From Rhodococcus aetherivorans (GTDB lineage: Bacteria; Actinomycetota; Actinomycetes; Mycobacteriales; Mycobacteriaceae): 64,000 nt of DNA. How positions within the stretch are numbered: the first letter of the stretch is position 1; each line of letters opens with the position of its first letter. Below are positions 59,944-64,000 of the stretch, piece by piece. A model generated the notes under the pieces. That model was not told where the DNA came from, ran no database searches, and was given only the letters and a program-made list of their open reading frames with translations. Position numbers and translations under genes: made by a program. Location: positions 1 through 64,000 of the forward strand of contig NZ_JAALEG010000021.1 of NCBI RefSeq assembly GCF_011058165.1. The letters run 5' to 3'.

Positions 59944-60776
59944 CCGGCTCCACGCTTCTCGAGCGTGCGGGTGGGCGGTCCCGGGTGCGCATCGGGGCTG
60001 CCCTGACCGCGGTCCCGCTCGCGGTCGCGCTGCTGGGGCCCCTGTTCACCGAACCCGGTGCCCGTGGCCCGGCGTTCACCTACGGGGACCAGTGGCTCGT
60101 GGGAACCGACTCCGAGGGGCGCGACCTGCTCGCGCAGGTCCTGCTCGGGGGGCGCTCGCTGGTGCTGGTGGCCGCGGCATCCGTGGCCCTGACCTACCTG
60201 CTCGCCGTGCCGTGGGGGGCAGCTGCCGCGACCGCTCGGGTACGGATCGTCGACGAGATGCTGATGCGCCCCCTGGACCTGCTGCTGTCGCTGCCGTCGA
60301 TCATGGTGCTGCTGCTGGCCGTTGCGCTCACCGACGCCGACCTGGTCGTTCTGACAGTCACCGTGGCGGTGCTGCTGTTCCCGGATGCGGCGCGTCTGGT
60401 GCGGGCATCGGCGCTGCACGCCGCGCACACCCCGGCCATGGAGGCGCTGCTGCTGCAACACGAAACCTGGTGGCGCCGGCACCTCGGCTATCTGGGACGA
60501 TCGCTGCTCCCGGTCCTCGCGGCAGACGCAGGACTGCGGTTCGTCGGGGCGATCTACCTGGTTGCCTCGGCCAGCTTCCTGGGGGTGAGCGCGGACTCCG
60601 CCGGCACCGACTGGGCCGTGATGATCGACCGCAACCGCGCGGGCCTCGCCCTGGTCCCGTGGGGTGTCGTCCTGCCCGCGGCCCTGATCATCGCCTTGGC
60701 GATGGGTGTGAATCTGCTGTTCGACTCCGGCGCTCGCGCGGTAACACGCGAGGTGTCGACGAGGAAGTGGCGATGA
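59940..60776 (+). CDS. ABC transporter permease, DppC/NikC type
   Basis: 278 residues. GTDSEGRDLLAQVLLGGRSL is the signature of the second permease of this transporter class, and the EAA-like loop is at MEALLLQHETWWRRHLGYLG. Five to six transmembrane helices. GTGA overlap with the first permease, ATGA overlap with the ATPase. Substrate is inferred to be the metal complex of the product made upstream. Confidence 0.92.
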   Translation: MTGSTLLERAGGRSRVRIGAALTAVPLAVALLGPLFTEPGARGPAFTYGDQWLVGTDSEGRDLLAQVLLGGRSLVLVAAASVALTYLLAVPWGAAAATARVRIVDEMLMRPLDLLLSLPSIMVLLLAVALTDADLVVLTVTVAVLLFPDAARLVRASALHAAHTPAMEALLLQHETWWRRHLGYLGRSLLPVLAADAGLRFVGAIYLVASASFLGVSADSAGTDWAVMIDRNRAGLALVPWGVVLPAALIIALAMGVNLLFDSGARAVTREVSTRKWR

Positions 60777-62212
60777 CCGAGGTAATCCCGGCGGCCCCGG
60801 CCGCCGCTGTGCCCAGCGGCACCATCCGAGTGCGCGGTCTGACCGCACGGACACGGGATCGGCTCCTGGTCGAAGGCGTCGACCTGGACATTCCCGCCGG
60901 GATGGTCACCGCGCTCGTCGGGGCCTCCGGGAGCGGCAAGACCACTACCGCGCTGGCCTTGATGGGCGAGCGCCGCCCGGGGGTCGAAGTGACCACGACC
61001 GCCCTGGACACGGGCGGGGCACGGTTCGGGTATGTGCCCCAGCACCCCTCCTCGGCGCTGAACCCGGCCCTGCGGATCGGTACCGTGCTCGACGACATCG
61101 CTCGTGCCGGCCGACGGCACGGGCATCCGGTGACCGTGGCCGACGCACTCGAACGTGCAGGATTCGCCGATGATCCGGGCATGCTGCGCCGTTACCCGCA
61201 TCAACTGTCGGGCGGACAGCAACAACGACTGGTCATCGCCCAGGCTCTGCTGACCGACCCGACATGCCTGATCCTCGACGAACCCACTACCGGGCAGGAC
61301 CCGGCTCGTCGCACGGCGGTCCTCGACGAGATCACCCGACTTGCCCGGCAGGGCCTGACGATCGTGCTCGTCACCCACGACCTGGACGCGGTCCGCGCGG
61401 TCGCCCAGCGTGTGATCGTCATGGGCGGCGGCCGGGTGCTCGAGACCGGTGACGCCGCGATCCTGCCGGTCGCCGCCCCGCGGATCCCGCAGACACGCGC
61501 CGACAGCGATGATTGCCGCCCGACCCGGGCCGACGCCCGGTTGATCCTGGACGCCGTCTCGGCGGGGTACCGCAACACCGAAGTTCTGCAGCGTTACTCG
61601 CTCTCGTTGCAGCCGGGCGAATGTCTGGCACTTCACGGCCCCTCGGGTTGCGGTAAGACCACCGCGGCTCGGGTCGTCGCGGGCTTGCACCCACCCACGG
61701 CCGGGCGGGTTCTTCTCGACGGCCACCCGTTGGCCGCATCGGTACGGCGACGGACCCGGCACCAAGCGGCGGCGATCGGGTACGTCTTCCAGGACGCCAA
61801 GGCGGCCTTCGACCCGTACCGCAGCGTGTGGGATCAGATCCTGCGCGGTCCGACACGCCTGCGCGGTGCCACCGGCCCGGAAGCGGCCGCGGCGGCCCGC
61901 CGCGCGCTCGACCAAGTGGGTCTGGCCGAACGGATCACCCGACAGCATCCCTCCGCACTTTCCGGCGGCGAGGCCCAGCGCGCCGCCCTCGCCCGTGTCC
62001 TGGCGGTCGAGCCGTCGCTGCTCATCTGCGACGAAGTCACCACGGGACTCGACCCCGCATCCCGACAGCGGGTGCTCGACATCTTGTCCGATCTCGTACG
62101 AACACAACGCATATCCCTGCTGATGATCAGCCACGACGGCGCCGTGGTGGACGCGGTCGCCGACCGGATCGTCGACATGACGCTCCCGGCCACGAACGGG
62201 GAACCGCCGTGA
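60773..62212 (+). CDS. fused double ABC ATPase (DppD-DppF/CntD-CntF in one chain)
   Basis: 479 residues with two nucleotide-binding domains. Domain 1 (about 18-235): Walker A GASGSGKTTT, signature LSGGQQQR, Walker B CLILDEPTTGQDP, H-loop VTHD. Domain 2 (about 255-475): Walker A GPSGCGKTTA, signature LSGGEAQR, Walker B LLICDEVTTGLDP, H-loop ISHDG. Related systems use two separate proteins; both domains keep full motifs here. It energises uptake through the two permeases. It is the last gene of the coupled operon. Confidence 0.93.
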   Translation: MTEVIPAAPAAAVPSGTIRVRGLTARTRDRLLVEGVDLDIPAGMVTALVGASGSGKTTTALALMGERRPGVEVTTTALDTGGARFGYVPQHPSSALNPALRIGTVLDDIARAGRRHGHPVTVADALERAGFADDPGMLRRYPHQLSGGQQQRLVIAQALLTDPTCLILDEPTTGQDPARRTAVLDEITRLARQGLTIVLVTHDLDAVRAVAQRVIVMGGGRVLETGDAAILPVAAPRIPQTRADSDDCRPTRADARLILDAVSAGYRNTEVLQRYSLSLQPGECLALHGPSGCGKTTAARVVAGLHPPTAGRVLLDGHPLAASVRRRTRHQAAAIGYVFQDAKAAFDPYRSVWDQILRGPTRLRGATGPEAAAAARRALDQVGLAERITRQHPSALSGGEAQRAALARVLAVEPSLLICDEVTTGLDPASRQRVLDILSDLVRTQRISLLMISHDGAVVDAVADRIVDMTLPATNGEPP

Positions 62213-62320
62213 GCGCGCATCGCCGCGTCCGTCGCCGAGGAAACCCGACTGTATCCGCACCGAGCCCGAACCGGACAAATCACTCGCGTTCGGGGAGTCG
62301 GTTGTGTCAGTCTCTCGGAC

Positions 62321-63526
62321 ATGACCGTGCACGACGCCCTCACCATCCGTACCGCCACCGACGACGACTGGCCGGCCCTGGAGCTGCTCGACTCGGTGGC
62401 GTTCGGGTATCACCCCATCGATGCCGATCGGACGCTGCTTCGTCCGATGTTCCGCACGGAGAACATCGTGGTGGCGACCGAGCGGGGGGCGCCGATCGGT
62501 CAGGCGCTGTATCTGGACATGGAGCTCACCGTGCCCGGCGGGCACCAGGTCCCGGCATGTGGTGTCAGCTGGGTTTCGGTCGCTCCCACGCACCGTCGCC
62601 GCGGCGTGCTGCGGTCGATGTTCACCGAACTGCACCGCCGGATGGAGGCGACCGGGGCACCGCTGGCCGCCTTGACCGCCAGCGACGCCGGCATCTACGG
62701 GCGCTTCGGATACGGTCCGGCCACCGTCGCCACCGAGGTCACCGTCGATCGGCGCTTCGCTCGCTTCCGCGAGGACGCCCCCGATCCCGGCGGGGTGGTC
62801 CTTGCCGACGCTGTGACGGCGGCCAACCAGTTGCCGGAACTCTACGACCGGTGGCGGTTGCGCACGCCGGGAGCGCAGGCACGTCCGAAAGCCGAGTGGG
62901 ACTACACCTTTGCCGATCCCGAAGAGCGCCGCGACGGCGCCTCGGCGCTGTTCTTCCTGGTTCATCCCGACGGGTACGCGACCTTCCGCCGCAAGGGATC
63001 CGACGCCGAGCCGGTCGCGGTGGTCGAGGAGTTGGTCGCGATCACCGACGACGCTCACGCCGCGCTGTGGCGCACCCTGTGCGGACTGGACCTGACCCAC
63101 CGCATCGAAACCGTCCAGCATCCCGACGATCCGCTGCGCCTGCTGCTGACCGACTACCGCCTGCCGCGCACCACCTCCCGGGTGGACGAGTTGTGGCTGC
63201 GGATCATGGACGTGCCGGCCGCGTTGACCGCCCGCGACTATGCCGCCGATCTGGACACCGTGCTGACGGTCCGAGATCCGTTCCGCAGCGCCGGGGGCAC
63301 TTTCGCGTTGACGGTACGCAACGGCCGGGCCCGGTGTGTCCGCACCGACTCGGCGCCGGTGATCACGCTGGATCTGGACGCGCTATCCGCGTTGTATCTC
63401 GGCGCGCACAGGGCCCGCACATTTGCTGCCGCCGGCCGGGTGGAGGCGCGCAGCGCCGGTGACATCGACGACCTGGACCGCGCATTCGACGTCGCCCGCC
63501 CCGCAATGTTGGGCTGGCACTTCTGA
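62321..63526 (+). CDS. eis: Eis-family N-acetyltransferase
   Basis: 401 residues, close to the usual Eis length of about 400. The first GNAT domain has the acetyl-CoA motif VSVAPTHRRRGVLRSMFTEL (about 86-105), a degenerate second GNAT follows, and the SCP2-like C-terminal domain ends in GWHF, whose terminal carboxylate acts in catalysis in Eis enzymes. Eis acetylates multiple amines of aminoglycosides and other polyamines. It has its own 108-base upstream gap, so its link to the metallophore-type operon is positional only. Confidence 0.87.
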   Translation: MTVHDALTIRTATDDDWPALELLDSVAFGYHPIDADRTLLRPMFRTENIVVATERGAPIGQALYLDMELTVPGGHQVPACGVSWVSVAPTHRRRGVLRSMFTELHRRMEATGAPLAALTASDAGIYGRFGYGPATVATEVTVDRRFARFREDAPDPGGVVLADAVTAANQLPELYDRWRLRTPGAQARPKAEWDYTFADPEERRDGASALFFLVHPDGYATFRRKGSDAEPVAVVEELVAITDDAHAALWRTLCGLDLTHRIETVQHPDDPLRLLLTDYRLPRTTSRVDELWLRIMDVPAALTARDYAADLDTVLTVRDPFRSAGGTFALTVRNGRARCVRTDSAPVITLDLDALSALYLGAHRARTFAAAGRVEARSAGDIDDLDRAFDVARPAMLGWHF

Positions 63527-64000
63527 ATCGAGCGCTGACCTGTGTCTTATCGGCACAGTGCGGGGCTCTCATGATCTGGTCGGATTTCTCGAGTTGTGAC
63601 CTTCAGCAGTCGGCGGGCCGGGAGGGCGCCGCTCAGACACCCGAGTTAGGGGTCAGGGCTCGGCCGGGGGCACGACCTGCTGACCCGGGTGTAGGCGTGC
63701 CTGCAGCTCGATCCCGCCGCCGGTCGGTGCCGGCGGCAGCGCACCGTCCACACCACCAGCACCCACAGTGCCGCCCGGGGCGTGCCGAGCCTGGAGCCGA
63801 TGACGTCGACGGTGGCTGTCGATGCCACGGTCAGTCACACCAGCACGATCACCGAGGTTACCGCCGCGAGCCCGCCACACCTCCGGACTGCGCGGACCGG
63901 CGACGCGTCAGCTCGGCGACGTCGATTCGACGACGTGTTCAGGTCAATCGGCGACCAGTCGCGCCGACCCGTAGCGTCCTGCGCCGTGCTCTCGTTGTCG
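63527..64000. other. 474-base end region without a supported gene
   Basis: On the minus strand about 63650-63880 a short frame (ALWVLVVWTV hydrophobic stretch) and an overlapping frame ending IELQARLHPGQQVVPPAEP look like the end of a degraded membrane or envelope gene, but no family match is convincing and a stop interrupts it. Nothing else is recognised up to the window edge. Confidence 0.4.

Noticed and set aside
60554-63121. 855-codon minus-strand frame opposite the ABC ATPase and Eis genes
   Set aside because: Antisense shadow; both plus-strand products have intact catalytic motifs.
63646-63880. Small minus-strand frames at the right edge as genes
   Set aside because: A stop interrupts the hydrophobic frame and no family is recognised; it is kept only as a note in the end region.

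Overview
The window is high-GC actinobacterial DNA, most likely Rhodococcus or a close relative in the Nocardiaceae. The evidence is an acyl-CoA dehydrogenase of the FadE5 type, a mycobacterial-type FabH, an Eis acetyltransferase, a DUF4185 (GH183-type arabinanase) protein, a mycothiol-related TIGR03086 protein, a P450, and a gamma-butyrolactone gene set laid out like the gbl genes described in R. jostii RHA1. I see no tRNA, rRNA, CRISPR array, insertion sequence or prophage. The VanW gene at the left edge may be cut at its 5' end.

Region by region. (1) 1-24.8 kb is mainly chromosomal backbone: VanW, FadE5, a methyltransferase, a secreted DUF4185 protein, FabH with a secreted HNH nuclease, a HAAS-type membrane protein divergent from an orphan fused E1 alpha/beta, a sulfide:quinone oxidoreductase with two CsoR/CstR-type operators, a P450 divergent from a TetR, and a TerC transporter behind a yybP-ykoY riboswitch, followed by assorted small enzymes. 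(2) 24.9-27.7 kb is a signalling island: an AfsA-like synthase, its TetR-family receptor and an NAD-dependent reductase, with an ARE-type operator. (3) 27.8-40.5 kb is a catabolic accessory region: three SDRs, two luciferase-like monooxygenases, an Old Yellow Enzyme, an acyl-CoA synthetase, three NTF2/SnoaL-like proteins and an ALDH-like protein without a catalytic half, with XRE-cupin and IclR regulators. (4) 40.5-41.3 kb holds decayed genes (a cupin tail and a frameshifted TetR tail). (5) 41.6-49.3 kb is a complete aco operon: E1 alpha, E1 beta, E2, E3, a dedicated lipoyl synthase and a small protein, convergent with a GAF-domain regulator. (6) 49.3-50.8 kb holds a monooxygenase remnant, an FBP-domain protein and a TetR.

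(7) 51.0-62.2 kb is the most interesting part. It is a ten-gene, tightly overlapping unit: an ATP-grasp ligase, a DUF364-like Rossmann protein, a cysteine-synthase-like PLP enzyme, an enolase-superfamily dipeptide epimerase, an MFS exporter, a SAM methyltransferase, and a Nik/Opp/Cnt-type ABC importer whose two ATPases are fused. It is preceded by a Zur/Fur-like dyad. I read it as a candidate pathway that makes, exports and re-imports a small amino-acid-derived metallophore, organised like the staphylopine cnt system but with different enzymes. I do not recognise it as a characterised pathway. An Eis-type acetyltransferase follows it.

Another unexpected structure is a pair of 51-nt intergenic hairpins (2407-2457 and 17948-17998). 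They have identical geometry (15-nt arms, 21-nt loop) and a shared CGAATGT core, and may belong to a dispersed repeat family.
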